The notes beneath the pieces were generated by a model. That model was not told where the DNA came from. It was given only the letters and a program-made list of their open reading frames with translations, and did not search any database. A program made the translations under genes and the position numbers. Shown one piece after another: positions 8,323 to 16,915 of a stretch of 64,000 nt of DNA. Each line of letters starts with the position of its first letter. Position 1 is the stretch's first letter. Origin of the DNA: Halostella limicola (GTDB lineage Archaea; Halobacteriota; Halobacteria; Halobacteriales; Natronoarchaeaceae); NCBI RefSeq assembly GCF_003675875.1, contig NZ_RCDI01000003.1:434001-498000 (forward strand). Direction: 5' to 3'.

Positions 8323-9763
8323 GGGGATTCACCTCCTCGCCCCACATCGCCTCGGGGATCCGACCGAGCAGGTCCGTCGGGAGCAGGCCGTACCCCTGGT
8401 CGTCGACGACGAGGTCGCCGGCGCGGCCGTTGACGAACGCCGCGATGCCCGCCGCAGTCACCGGGTCGTGCCCGCTCGCCAGCGCGCCGGTGATCCCCGC
8501 GAGCACGTCGCCGGTGCCGCCGACCGTCATCCCGGGGTTGCCCGTGCGGCCGACGCGGGTCGTGTCGCCGTCCGACACCACGTCGTGGGCGCCTTTCACG
8601 AGCAAGGTCACGCCGAGTTCTGCGGCGTACGACTCCACGAGGTCCACGCGTTCGCGCCAGTCGTCGGCCGTCTCGCCGCCCATCGCCTCCAGTTCGCCCT
8701 GATGGGGCGTGCAGATGAGGTCGGCATCGGTCTCCACCTCTGGGACCTCCCGGAGCGGGTCCGCGTCGACGACGCAGGTACCGTCGTACGACGACAGGAA
8801 CTCCCGGGCCGCCGCGTTCGTCTCCTCGGCGTGGCCCAGTCCCGGGCCGAACACGACGGCGTCGTGGTCGGCCGCGAGGTCCAGCAGGCGGTCGACGTGG
8901 CCCGGCTGGAGGCGGTCGCCCGGCAACCCGCGGACGATCAGGCTCTCCTGATAGCCCTGGATCTCCCGCGCGACCGTCTCGGGAGCGGCGACCCGAACTA
9001 GGTCGGCGCCGGCCCGGAGCGCGGACTGCGCCGAGAGCGCCGGCGCGCCGGTGTACGGACCTCCGCCGACCACGAGCACCTCGCCGTGGTCGCCCTTGTG
9101 GCTCTGGGGGTCCCGCGAGAGCGCGAGCAGGTCGCCGCGCTCGACGAACAGCTCGGCGGCGTCAGGGATGCCGATGTCCGCGACGCGCACCTCGGCGTCG
9201 ACCTCGTCCAGTCCGGGCTTCATGTCGTGGAACGTGACGACGCGGTCCGCGTCGACGGCGACGCCCTCGCTCTCGCCGGTGTCTGCGTCGACCCCCGAGG
9301 GCACGTCGACGGCGACGACCGTCGCGTCGCTGGCGTTGATCGCGCGGGCGGCCGTCGCCATCGGCTCGCGGAGCGCGCCCGTGACGCCCGTGCCGAGCAT
9401 CGCGTCCACGACGACGTCCGCCTCGGGCAGGTCGACCGCCGTGGAGTCTTTCACCTCGAGGGCGTCCGCCTCGGCGCTTTGCAGCGCCTCCCAGTTCTCG
9501 CGGGCGATGTCGGTCCCGATGTTGTCGGCACGGCCCAGCAGTAGCGTCGTCACGTCGAACTCGTCGAGAAAACGCGCGGCGACGAACGCGTCGCCGCCGT
9601 TGTTGCCTCGTCCGGCGACGACGACGACCTTGTCGCCGGGCTCGGCGGTCTCGCGGATCTCGCGGGCGACCGCGTTGCCGCTGGACTCCATGAGCTGCTT
9701 GCGCGGCACGCCCAGCGCCGCGGCGTTCTCGTCGACGGCGGCCATCCTGTCGCTCGTGATCAT
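8315..9763 (-). CDS. nnr: Bifunctional NAD(P)H-hydrate epimerase / ADP-dependent dehydratase
   Basis: The 482-residue protein fuses the YjeF N-terminal epimerase (about 1-210, with AGRGNNGGDAF at 50-60) to the ribokinase-like dehydratase (about 225-482, with GGTGDVLAGITGAL near 405-420). Together they repair hydrated NADH and NADPH. The start at ATG 9763 was chosen because it begins the family N-terminus (MITSDRMAAVDENAAALG); upstream in-frame codons run into the next gene's region. The gene is translationally coupled to moaC. Confidence 0.93.
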   Translation of the reverse strand: MITSDRMAAVDENAAALGVPRKQLMESSGNAVAREIRETAEPGDKVVVVAGRGNNGGDAFVAARFLDEFDVTTLLLGRADNIGTDIARENWEALQSAEADALEVKDSTAVDLPEADVVVDAMLGTGVTGALREPMATAARAINASDATVVAVDVPSGVDADTGESEGVAVDADRVVTFHDMKPGLDEVDAEVRVADIGIPDAAELFVERGDLLALSRDPQSHKGDHGEVLVVGGGPYTGAPALSAQSALRAGADLVRVAAPETVAREIQGYQESLIVRGLPGDRLQPGHVDRLLDLAADHDAVVFGPGLGHAEETNAAAREFLSSYDGTCVVDADPLREVPEVETDADLICTPHQGELEAMGGETADDWRERVDLVESYAAELGVTLLVKGAHDVVSDGDTTRVGRTGNPGMTVGGTGDVLAGITGALASGHDPVTAAGIAAFVNGRAGDLVVDDQGYGLLPTDLLGRIPEAMWGEEVNPRE

Positions 9764-9815
9764 AGCCGCCGATTCGGCGGCCGCGGGCGTTAACGTTGCG
9801 GGAGCGCGGCCGCCG

Positions 9816-10226
9816 TCACTCGCAGGGCAGGTCGCCCTCAAGCGTCGCGTCGCCGACGAGGACGACGCCGCACATCGACTGTGCGCCGTGGACGTCGCAG
9901 TGATACTCGTAGATACCGGCGGAGTCGAAGCTGTGGACGCCGCTCCCGCCGCTCTCGACCTCGAGTTCGAGGTCCCACTCCTCCGACTCGTCGCGGAACC
10001 GGCCGCTCACGATGGTGTGGTCGGTGTCGGTCTCGTTGACCCACTCCACTTCGGTCCCTTCGTCGACGTCGAGCCGGCGGGGATCGAACGATTCCTCGCC
10101 GACGGTGACCGTCGGGTTCCCGCCGCCGTCGCTCTCGTCGTCGTTTTCGCCGCCGCCGTCGTTACAGCCGGCGATCAGCGGCGTCGAAAGCACTACCGCG
10201 CTGCGCAGAAACGTGCGTCGGTCCAT
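9816..10226 (-). CDS. Halocyanin/plastocyanin-like copper lipoprotein
   Basis: The 136-residue protein starts with a Tat-like signal (MDRRTFLRS) and a lipobox LIAGC, followed by a Gly/Asp/Glu linker. The C-terminal cupredoxin domain has the expected copper ligands: a His in DTDHTI, then the cluster YHCDVHGAQSM (Cys, His, Met). It is probably a membrane-anchored blue-copper electron carrier on the cell surface, like halocyanin. An additional Cys follows the Met (MCG), and the C-terminus ends in another Cys; a disulfide is possible. Confidence 0.85.
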   Translation of the reverse strand: MDRRTFLRSAVVLSTPLIAGCNDGGGENDDESDGGGNPTVTVGEESFDPRRLDVDEGTEVEWVNETDTDHTIVSGRFRDESEEWDLELEVESGGSGVHSFDSAGIYEYHCDVHGAQSMCGVVLVGDATLEGDLPCE

Positions 10227-10302
10227 GAGATAGCGTCGGACCGTTCCACGCCCCCTCCCTTAGTGGCTGTGTGGCAGAGGGCGGCACGGTGCTTCCGCGG
10301 GA

Positions 10303-10728
10303 TCAGTCCTCGGTCAGCGCGTCCCGGGCGTTCTCGACGGCGGCCTCCTTCTTCGCGGGGTAGGCCTCGACCTTCGCGCGGAAGGTGATCCCCTCGCCGA
10401 GGGCGATGTCGCCGTTGAACGCCGCCTGCTTGTCGAGATGCATGAACAGTTCGGTGTTGTCGGTGACGCGCTCGTCGAGTTCGTCGACGACGGTGTCGAT
10501 GTCGTCGAGTTCCATGACCCGGTCGAGCGCGTGCCGGACGTCGTCGGCGTTCTCGACGCGGGCGGACAGGACGACGATGCGGTCGCCGTGATGGCCCTCG
10601 CTCTCGACGCGGTCGACGGGGTACTCCTCGGGGAGGAACGTCCGCAGCGCCGCCTCGACGCGCTTCTCGTCCTCGGTGGCGTAGCAGAACGCGCGGAGGT
10701 CGACGTAGTGAAACGGGACGCTCGACAT
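10303..10728 (-). CDS. COG1325-type RNA-binding protein (L5-like fold)
   Basis: The 141-residue protein matches the archaeal COG1325 family, described as an exosome-subunit-like RNA-binding protein. Family-like features are the start with FHYVDLRAFCYATEDE, an internal VVVLSARVENADDVRHALDR region and a C-terminal FMHLDKQAAFNGDIALGEG segment. Its function is not established. It follows a 60-residue SH3-like protein by nine bases on the same strand and is probably co-transcribed with it. Confidence 0.8.
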   Translation of the reverse strand: MSSVPFHYVDLRAFCYATEDEKRVEAALRTFLPEEYPVDRVESEGHHGDRIVVLSARVENADDVRHALDRVMELDDIDTVVDELDERVTDNTELFMHLDKQAAFNGDIALGEGITFRAKVEAYPAKKEAAVENARDALTED

Positions 10729-10737
10729 CTGGTTGGG

Positions 10738-10920
10738 TTACTCCTCTGCGGATTCGAGGGAGTCCTCGGGGACGCCCGTCTCCTGGCCGTCCTCGAAGCT
10801 GACGGTGTAGGTGCTGTCGCCGAACATCGTGTCCATCACCTGCGTGATCGTACCCTCCTCGCCGTCGTGCTCGCTGTGCTCGTCGTTCAGGACTACGCGG
10901 TCGTCCTCTTCGAAGCTCAT
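10738..10920 (-). CDS. Small SH3-like acidic protein (60 residues)
   Basis: The protein begins MSFEEDDRVVLNDEH and has the strand pattern of a small SH3-like or KOW-like barrel (DRVVL, EGTITQV, YTVSFEDG, VPEDSLE). It carries no enzyme motif. A minus-strand TTTTAGT near 10944-10950 could be its TATA box. Because it directly precedes the COG1325 RNA-binding gene by nine bases, an RNA-related accessory role is a reasonable guess only. Confidence 0.65.
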   Translation of the reverse strand: MSFEEDDRVVLNDEHSEHDGEEGTITQVMDTMFGDSTYTVSFEDGQETGVPEDSLESAEE

Positions 10921-10990
10921 ACCTCGACGTAGCCCGGGCGCGGACTAAAAGGGTTTCATTCGGTCGCCGCTCGCCACGGTGCGAGCGGGG

Positions 10991-11815
10991 TCAGTTACCG
11001 AACGTCTCGCCGTCCTGATCGTCGGCGCGCATCCGGCGGAGCGTCGCGCGGGCGTTGCTGGCGTCGTAGCCGAAGAGGACGGACTCGCCGTACTCGGCGG
11101 CGACCTCCGCGGCGTGGATCAGGTTGTCGATGTCGACGTCGACGGCGTACAGTTCGACGCTGAACGGGCGGTCGAGCGCGTCCTCGAACCCGCTGGCGAT
11201 GGTCTCCAGCCAGTAGGTCGTCTCGTAGGCCATGTCGTACAGCGGGACGACGAACTCGCCGACGTGTTCCGCGAGGGCGTCGAGGTCGAGACCCGCTCGC
11301 TCGTAGAGGTGGCCGGGATACGGGTCGGGGTACAGCGTGAAGTACGCCTTTCCCGGGATCCGGTCGGCGGCCTCGGCGACGAAGTCGGTGATCACGGCGG
11401 CGCGCCACGCGAACCGGTCGTCGAAATCGCTCTGGGCGAAGCGCTCGTCGCACACCTCGCAGTGGCAGTACTCCGCCCGGGGGAAGCCGACGTCGTCGAG
11501 GCGCACGTCGGGGTTGACGTCGACGCAGTCGTCGATCATCTCGAGCAGGCCCTCCCGGTAGCGCTCGCGGGACGGGCAGACGTACCCCCAGTCGAAGTAC
11601 GGCTCGTCGCGGGTCGCGCGAGCGCCGTCCTCGCTGACGGGGACGAGCTCTGGGTTCGACTCGCCGGCCGCGGTGTCGCCGAAGCAGGAGATCATGTTCA
11701 CCCCGTCGGCGACCGGTTCCGCCGCTCGGCCGGTGACGTCTTTCACCTCGTAGAACCCGCGGTCGAACTCCGACCAGGCCAACTCTTCCTCGTTGCGCGT
11801 GACGACGCCGTACAT
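10991..11815 (-). CDS. Predicted TIM-barrel protein of unknown function, glycoside-hydrolase-like
   Basis: The 274-residue protein starts at ATG 11815 (MYGVVTRNEEELAWSEFDRG). It resembles putative glycosyl-hydrolase-like TIM barrels: CPSRERYREGLLEMIDDCVD, then a strand with DDVGFPRAEYCHCEVCDERF, then AYFTLYPDPYPGHLY. Four cysteines in CHCEVC plus an upstream CPS could bind metal. The role is unknown. It lies downstream of pyrB-pyrI and a 36-residue membrane peptide gene on the same strand. Confidence 0.6.
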   Translation of the reverse strand: MYGVVTRNEEELAWSEFDRGFYEVKDVTGRAAEPVADGVNMISCFGDTAAGESNPELVPVSEDGARATRDEPYFDWGYVCPSRERYREGLLEMIDDCVDVNPDVRLDDVGFPRAEYCHCEVCDERFAQSDFDDRFAWRAAVITDFVAEAADRIPGKAYFTLYPDPYPGHLYERAGLDLDALAEHVGEFVVPLYDMAYETTYWLETIASGFEDALDRPFSVELYAVDVDIDNLIHAAEVAAEYGESVLFGYDASNARATLRRMRADDQDGETFGN

Positions 11816-11850
11816 GGCCGCCCGTAGGGGGCGGAGTTGGTAAGAAGTTG

Positions 11851-11961
11851 TTATTCGATGTCTTCGTACTCCACGTCTGCGGGGGCGCTCCCGCCGCCGT
11901 AGAACTTGACCGCGGCGATCACCAGCGCGACTGCCAGCAGGACCTTGACCTTTCGTGACAT
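11851..11961 (-). CDS. 36-residue single-span membrane peptide
   Basis: A short gene begins at ATG 11961 and ends at TAA 11851. The product starts MSRKVKVLLAVALVIAAVKF: basic residues, then one hydrophobic helix of about 14-17 residues, then an acidic tail ending in EYEDIE. Codon third positions are GC-rich as in neighbouring genes. It sits between pyrI and the TIM-barrel gene, all on one strand. No function is recognised. Confidence 0.55.
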   Translation of the reverse strand: MSRKVKVLLAVALVIAAVKFYGGGSAPADVEYEDIE

Positions 11962-12009
11962 GTGAGATAATTACGCCACGGTAGTATATAGAATTACTGG
12001 GGGAACGAC

Positions 12010-12471
12010 TCACGCGGACCGGATGTGGTCGGGGATGTCCTCCCGAATGATCGTCTCGCAGTACTCGCATCGGACGCCGTCGGGGAGCACCTCGAACTTC
12101 GAGTCGATCGGCTCGTCGTCGGTGCTGATGCAGTTGCGGTTCGGACACTCCAGCACGCCGCTGACGTGGGACGGGCGTTCGAGGCGGTGCTTGTCGACCA
12201 CGTCGTAGTCGCGGACGATGTTGATCGTCGCGTCCGGGGCGATGAGCGACAGGACGTCGACCTCGTCCTGGCTGAGTTCGCGCCCCTCGACCTTCACGAT
12301 GTCCTTGCGGCCGAGTCGGTCGCTCGGGACGTTCATCCCGATGCTGACCTCCTCGCCACCGCTCCCGTCGATGTCGAGGATCGCGAGGACGTTCAGCGCC
12401 TGCCCGCCGGGGATGTGGTCGATGACGGTGCCGCTCCGGATCTTGCTGACGCGGAGTTCGTGGTCGCTCAT
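12010..12471 (-). CDS. pyrI: Aspartate carbamoyltransferase regulatory subunit
   Basis: The 153-residue product matches PyrI, which binds nucleotide effectors and regulates PyrB in pyrimidine synthesis. The allosteric domain ([20 protein letters not shown], residues 1-20) and the zinc domain are present, the latter with four cysteines in CPNRNC near residue 109 and CEYC near 138. Its start overlaps the pyrB stop by four bases (ATGA), so translation is coupled. Confidence 0.95.
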   Translation of the reverse strand: MSDHELRVSKIRSGTVIDHIPGGQALNVLAILDIDGSGGEEVSIGMNVPSDRLGRKDIVKVEGRELSQDEVDVLSLIAPDATINIVRDYDVVDKHRLERPSHVSGVLECPNRNCISTDDEPIDSKFEVLPDGVRCEYCETIIREDIPDHIRSA

Positions 12472-13382
12472 TCGGAATCACCCAGGAGGAGGTCGAGCAG
12501 CGCCATGCGCACCGGGACGCCGTTGTGGGCCTGCTCGAAGTACGTCGCGTGGTCGGTGTCGTCGACGTCGGCCGCGATCTCGTCGACGCGCGGGAGGGGG
12601 TGCATCACGGTCAGGTCCTCCTTCGCCGCCGAGAGCGTCTCGGCGTCGATCTGGTACTCGCCGGCGATCGCGCGGTACTCGTTCTCGTCGGGGAAGCGCT
12701 CGCGCTGGATCCGGGTGACGTACAGCACGTCGAGGTCGGGGAGGACGGCCTCCAGGTCCGTGTGCTCCCGGACCGACGCGCCCTCCTCGTGCAGGTCGTA
12801 CCGGACGCTCCGGGGAAGCTTGAGGCTCTCGGGGCTGATGAAGTGCTGACGGGCGTCGAAGTTCGTCAGCGCGTGGGCCAGCGAGTGGACCGTCCGGCCG
12901 TACTTCAGGTCACCCATGATCCCGATCGTCAGGTCGTCCAACCCGGCGTTCTCGCGGATGGTGTAGAGGTCGAGGAGCGTCTGCGTGGGGTGGTGCCCGG
13001 CGCCGTCGCCGGCGTTGAGCAGCGGGACGTCGACGTACTCGCCACTCATCTTCGCCGACCCCTGCCGCGGGTGGCGGAGGACGAGTCCGTCGACGTACCC
13101 CTCGATCACCCGCACCGTGTCGGCGAGGCTCTCGCCTTTCTTGACGCTCGAGGACTCGACCGATCCCATGTCCACGACGTCCCCGCCCAGGCGCTTCATG
13201 GCGGTCTCGAACGACATCTTCGTCCGCGTGCTCGGCTCGAAAAACAGCAGCCCGAGCAGGGTCCCGGCGTGCCGGTCGGCGAACGCCGCCGGGTCGGCGT
13301 CGATCTCCGCGGCCCGGTCGAGGACGGTCCCGATGTCCGTCCGCGACAGTTGCTTTGTCGTGATGAGATGGTCGTGCCGCAT
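12468..13382 (-). CDS. pyrB: Aspartate carbamoyltransferase catalytic subunit
   Basis: The 304-residue protein catalyses carbamoyl phosphate + aspartate to carbamoyl aspartate. Signature motifs are [21 protein letters not shown] (carbamoyl-phosphate binding), [12 protein letters not shown] and [15 protein letters not shown] near the C-terminus. The start [14 protein letters not shown] at 13382 is the family N-terminus; an in-frame ATG at 13397 would add only five residues. It is followed by pyrI with overlapping codons and is divergent from the MinD-like gene. Confidence 0.95.
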   Translation of the reverse strand: MRHDHLITTKQLSRTDIGTVLDRAAEIDADPAAFADRHAGTLLGLLFFEPSTRTKMSFETAMKRLGGDVVDMGSVESSSVKKGESLADTVRVIEGYVDGLVLRHPRQGSAKMSGEYVDVPLLNAGDGAGHHPTQTLLDLYTIRENAGLDDLTIGIMGDLKYGRTVHSLAHALTNFDARQHFISPESLKLPRSVRYDLHEEGASVREHTDLEAVLPDLDVLYVTRIQRERFPDENEYRAIAGEYQIDAETLSAAKEDLTVMHPLPRVDEIAADVDDTDHATYFEQAHNGVPVRMALLDLLLGDSE

Positions 13383-13464
13383 CGTGTAGTCAGGCACACC
13401 CCGGGTTCTTCAATCTCTCCATCCGTCCCGGGGTTGATACGCGAAGACGGGGCGAACACCGGCC

Positions 13465-14115
13465 ATGATCGCCATCGCCGGCGGGAAGGGCGGCTCCGGG
13501 AAGACGACCACGACGCTGGGACTGGCGCGGGCGCTCGCCCGGACCGACCGGTCCGTTCTGGCGGTCGACGCCGACCGGGACATGCCGAACCTGCACGCGC
13601 TCGCCGGCGTCCCGGCGTCGCCCTCCTCCGAAACGGTCGACCGCGGCGACGCGGCCGGAGAAGACGACCGCGACCCTGCCGCCGTCGCTCACCCCGACCC
13701 GGCGGTGTCGGGCGTTCGGGTGCTGCCGGCCCCGAGAGAGGCCGGCCCCCTCGACGGCGCGGCGCTGTCGCGGCTCCGGCGCTCGTCGCGGCGAGTTCTG
13801 ATCGATTGCCCCGCTGGCGCCGGCCCTGACGCGGCCGCCCCGCTCCGCGCGGCCGACGCCACCGTCGTCGTCACGCTCCCGACTCCCGAGAGCCTCCGCG
13901 ACGCGGCGAAGACGGCGGCGATGGCCCGCGCGCTCGACGCGCCGGTCGCCGCCGCGGTCGTCACCCGGGCCGAGTCGCCGCCGGAGGGCGTGCGTCGACT
14001 GCTGGAGACCGACCGGGTGGTCGCCGTTCCCGACGGCGGCGAGCGCCCGCTTCGGGCGTCGGGCGTCGACGACGCGTATCGTCGACTCGGCGTTCTGGTC
14101 TGTAATTTGAACTGA
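13465..14115 (+). CDS. MinD/ParA-like P-loop ATPase
   Basis: The 216-residue protein has a deviant Walker A motif (GGKGGSGKTTTT, residues 6-17), a DADRDMPNLHAL switch-like region and a degenerate Walker B (RVLIDCPAGAG, about 111-121), as in MinD/ParA ATPases. It is shorter than typical MinD (about 260) and lacks an obvious C-terminal amphipathic membrane helix. It stands alone, with no partner gene next to it, so its cargo is unknown. Confidence 0.8.
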   Translation: MIAIAGGKGGSGKTTTTLGLARALARTDRSVLAVDADRDMPNLHALAGVPASPSSETVDRGDAAGEDDRDPAAVAHPDPAVSGVRVLPAPREAGPLDGAALSRLRRSSRRVLIDCPAGAGPDAAAPLRAADATVVVTLPTPESLRDAAKTAAMARALDAPVAAAVVTRAESPPEGVRRLLETDRVVAVPDGGERPLRASGVDDAYRRLGVLVCNLN

Positions 14116-14220
14116 CACTAACGAGGCCGTCCACGACCGGATCGGCGCTCGGCTCGGCGAATGAGCACCGACAACGGCCGATACCGTCGATTTCGACGAT
14201 CTGGAGGAATAGCCAAAGGA

Positions 14221-14229
14221 TTATTTACA
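14221..14229 (+). promoter_or_regulatory. TATA-like box for the RAD55-like ATPase gene
   Basis: TTATTTACA lies about 30 bases before the ATG at 14255, in a short AT-rich stretch (14215-14255) unlike the GC-rich flanks. Initiation close to the start codon is expected. Confidence 0.45.
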
Positions 14230-14254
14230 TGCTCGGTAATTACACTTCAGTTGC

Positions 14255-14881
14255 ATGGCTGGTCGGCTAAAGACTGGGATCGACGTCCTCGACAGGAAGC
14301 TCAACGGCGGGTTACCTGCGGGATGTATCGTGGCGCTCACCGCGTCGCCGTCCAGCCAGTCGGAACTCCTCCTCTACGAGCTCACCGCGGCGCGGGGCAC
14401 GCTGTACCTGACGACCCAGCGGTCCGACCAGGCCGTTCGCGACGCCATCGACGCGACGAACACGACCGTCGGCAGCCCAACGGTCCGGGACGTGGGCGGG
14501 AGCGAGCCGCTGGACGAGGCGAACCGCCTCATCAGGGCGCTCCCCGAGGGGGCGAACCTGATCATCGACCCCGTCGACACCCTCGAACGGCGCGAGCCCG
14601 CGCGCTACCGGAACTTCCTCAACGACCTTCAGACGCACATGGTCAACACCGGTTCCATCGCCGTGCTTCACTGCCTCGACGGGCACGCGCCGCCCGAGAA
14701 CCGGGACACCACCGAGCACATGGCCGACGTGGTCTTCGACCTCGACACGCGCGTCGAGGGGACGGACATGGTGAACCGCCTCGCGGTGCCGAAGTTCCGC
14801 GGCGGCCGGGCGCTGTCCGAGACCGTGAAACTGGAGCTCTTGGAGGAGGTCGCCATCGACACCAGCCGCGACATCGCCTAG
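14255..14881 (+). CDS. RAD55/KaiC-like ATPase with degenerate P-loop
   Basis: The 208-residue protein has the RecA/KaiC N-terminus (LKTGIDVLDRKLNGGLPAGC), but the expected Walker A GxxxxGKT is replaced by TASPSSQSE (about residues 31-39), with no GKT. A Walker B-like strand ends LIIDPVDTLE (about 105). This fits the haloarchaeal RAD55-family proteins that probably do not hydrolyse ATP normally and may act as regulators. Its stop overlaps the stop of the convergent membrane protein gene by four bases within CCTAGG. Confidence 0.75.
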   Translation: MAGRLKTGIDVLDRKLNGGLPAGCIVALTASPSSQSELLLYELTAARGTLYLTTQRSDQAVRDAIDATNTTVGSPTVRDVGGSEPLDEANRLIRALPEGANLIIDPVDTLERREPARYRNFLNDLQTHMVNTGSIAVLHCLDGHAPPENRDTTEHMADVVFDLDTRVEGTDMVNRLAVPKFRGGRALSETVKLELLEEVAIDTSRDIA

Positions 14882-15636
14882 GCGGGGGCCTGCCCCCGGA
14901 CGAACAGGGTCGTCGCGGCGGAGAGCGTCAGCCCGACCGGCGCGGTCGCGACCGCCGCGAGCACGACGCCGACGACCCCGAAGTTGACCGCGAGCAGCGT
15001 CGTCGGTATCGATACCGCGGCGACCGCGGCGAGATACCGTACCGCGTAGGCGAAGTAGTCGCCGCCGTCTATCGCCCACTCGTAGCTCTCACGGATCGCG
15101 GTTCCCACCGACGCGTCGCGGACGACGATCAGGTACGGCGCTGCGAAAAACAGGTAGTTCAGGACGAGCGCCGCCGGAAACAGGAGGAGGACGAACGGCC
15201 CGGTGAGGATCCCGACGAACAGCGCGAGCAGCGTGACGCCCCACGCGAGGGCCTGATAGGCGAGGATCCGCGGGAAGTACCGCCCGACGTCGCCGAGGAA
15301 GTCGATCCGCTCGCCGTCCAGTCGACGACGGATGCTGCCGAGGTACCCGGCGGTCAGCGCGCTCTGGACCGCGAAGACGATGAGCAGCAGCCACAGCGGC
15401 TCCGCGACGCGAACCCCCGGTTCGCCGGCCGGGAAGCTGACGAACGTCCAGAGGTCGACGACGGCGTTCGGGAAGCTGAAGGCGACGCCGGCGTGGAAGT
15501 CGAACCCGCCGCCCGCGGCCGCTCGCTCGACGTTGTCGAACGCCAGCAGCGACGTGAACAGCGGCACCGCGGCGAGGACGGCGAGGTCGTCGAAGCGGTC
15601 CGCAGCCTCGCGGACCAGCGACGCGAAGTCCGCCAC
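14878..15636 (-). CDS. Multi-span membrane protein of unknown function
   Basis: The 252-residue protein (GTG start at 15636) has about five or six hydrophobic segments, including LLLIVFAVQSALTAGYLG, LAWGVTLLALFVGILTG and VFVLLLFPAALVLNYLFF-like stretches, separated by short charged loops. Its pattern resembles the haloarchaeal DUF4013-like membrane proteins, but I cannot confirm the family. A 33-codon reading frame ends one base upstream of its start. Confidence 0.65.
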   Translation of the reverse strand: MADFASLVREAADRFDDLAVLAAVPLFTSLLAFDNVERAAAGGGFDFHAGVAFSFPNAVVDLWTFVSFPAGEPGVRVAEPLWLLLIVFAVQSALTAGYLGSIRRRLDGERIDFLGDVGRYFPRILAYQALAWGVTLLALFVGILTGPFVLLLFPAALVLNYLFFAAPYLIVVRDASVGTAIRESYEWAIDGGDYFAYAVRYLAAVAAVSIPTTLLAVNFGVVGVVLAAVATAPVGLTLSAATTLFVRGQAPA

Positions 15637-15637
15637 G

Positions 15638-15739
15638 CTACTGCCCCCGGTCGCGGGCGGGCGGTTCGGTGGCTGGGGGCCGCTGGAGGAGGATCGTCGA
15701 CTGGCGGACGAACGTGGTCGCTTCGCTCGCGGAGGGCAT
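15638..15739 (-). CDS. Possible 33-residue peptide upstream of the membrane protein
   Basis: A reading frame from ATG 15739 to TAG 15638 encodes a product beginning MPSASEATTFVRQSTILLQ and ending in a Pro/Arg-rich tail. About 30 of 33 codons end in G or C, consistent with coding but also with the local base composition. Its stop is one base before the GTG start of the membrane protein, suggesting either coupling or a small leader. No homologue is recognised. Confidence 0.3.
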   Translation of the reverse strand: MPSASEATTFVRQSTILLQRPPATEPPARDRGQ

Positions 15740-15798
15740 ACCTTCGACGGCGACGGGTCGCGAGAAAAACCTGTCGGAACGCGTACTTCTCGGTCGGG

Positions 15799-16758
15799 TT
15801 ACTCTTCCGCGCCTTCGAGCTCGTCGACGATCTCGTCGGCGTCGACGTCGGCGTCCTCGAGGGCCTCCTCGATGTCGCCACCGCCCATGCCGCCGCCCAT
15901 CATGCCGCCCAGGCCGCCCATCATGCCGGCGCCCTCGCCGAGGGTCTCCTGCACGATGATGCGGTCGAGGTCGAGGCGGTCGACGACGTCCTGCGCGACC
16001 TGCTGTTTCGACATCATCCACTGCTGGTTCATCGCCAGTTGGGGCGTGGACTCGATGTACAGCGTCTCCTTCTCGACGGTCTGGGTCTCGAACTCGGGTT
16101 CGGACTCCTCGTCATCGTCGTCCTCGTCGTCGACGCGGACCTCCTCTTCGACCTCGTCGGTCTGGATCCACATGTCGAGGTCGACGTCGACGTACATGCC
16201 GATCAGGCCCTTCGCCTGCTCGACGCGGTCCTCGACCTCTTCGAGGACCTCGTAATCGTACTCGACGTCCTCGCCGGCGAGCGGGTGGTTGAAGTCGACG
16301 CGGGCGCGGCCGCCGATGATCGTCTCGACGTGGCCGTGCTGGCCGTCGACGTCGACGTGCGCGCCGGGGTAGCGGTCGTCCTCGGGGATCTTGTCGGCGC
16401 TGACGGTGCGGACCTCCTCCTCGTCGTGCTCGCCGAAGGCCTCCTCGGCGGGGACGGTCACGCTACCGCTCGTGCCGACCTCCTCGCCGTAGATGTCCTC
16501 TTCGACCGCTTCGAAGATGTGGCCCTCGCCGAGTACGACGACGCGGGGCTCGAACGTCTGCTGCTGGTCGTCGACGCCCTCTTCCTCGGCGACGTCGGGG
16601 TCGGTCGTGTCGACGAGCTGGCCGCCGTCGGCGGTGCGTGCGGTGTAGTCGAGGCGGACGAAATCGCCCTGCTGGAGTCCCTCCTCCTGCTCGACCTCTT
16701 CTTCGCTCTCTGCGGCGTCCGCTTCATCGGCCTGGTCGGCCTCTTGATCTTCGCTCAT
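15799..16758 (-). CDS. FKBP-type peptidyl-prolyl cis-trans isomerase, long archaeal form
   Basis: The 319-residue protein has a highly acidic N-terminal stretch (about 1-28), an FKBP domain (GDFVRLDYTARTADGGQLVDT, VVVLGEGHIFEAVEEDIYG) with an inserted flap domain, GRARVDFNHPLAGEDVEYDYEV, then a C-terminal region with a GMMGGLGGMMGGGMGGG Met/Gly segment near the end. It should catalyse prolyl isomerisation and have chaperone activity like archaeal SlyD-type FKBPs. A minus-strand TATA (CTTAAATG, 16781-16788) predicts leaderless initiation at ATG 16758. Confidence 0.9.
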   Translation of the reverse strand: MSEDQEADQADEADAAESEEEVEQEEGLQQGDFVRLDYTARTADGGQLVDTTDPDVAEEEGVDDQQQTFEPRVVVLGEGHIFEAVEEDIYGEEVGTSGSVTVPAEEAFGEHDEEEVRTVSADKIPEDDRYPGAHVDVDGQHGHVETIIGGRARVDFNHPLAGEDVEYDYEVLEEVEDRVEQAKGLIGMYVDVDLDMWIQTDEVEEEVRVDDEDDDDEESEPEFETQTVEKETLYIESTPQLAMNQQWMMSKQQVAQDVVDRLDLDRIIVQETLGEGAGMMGGLGGMMGGGMGGGDIEEALEDADVDADEIVDELEGAEE

Positions 16759-16915
16759 ACGTCGTACCACTGTCGGTCGGCATTTAAGAACCACGTTTTC
16801 CCCGCGCGGAGCACTCTGGAGTCTGATACGGCTCGGCCGCGGCGCCCGCGCGGCAGCGCCGAACGCGTCGGCCGAAACGGTCACGCTTTTGCCGCCGGTC
16901 GCCCTCGGGGCGGGT

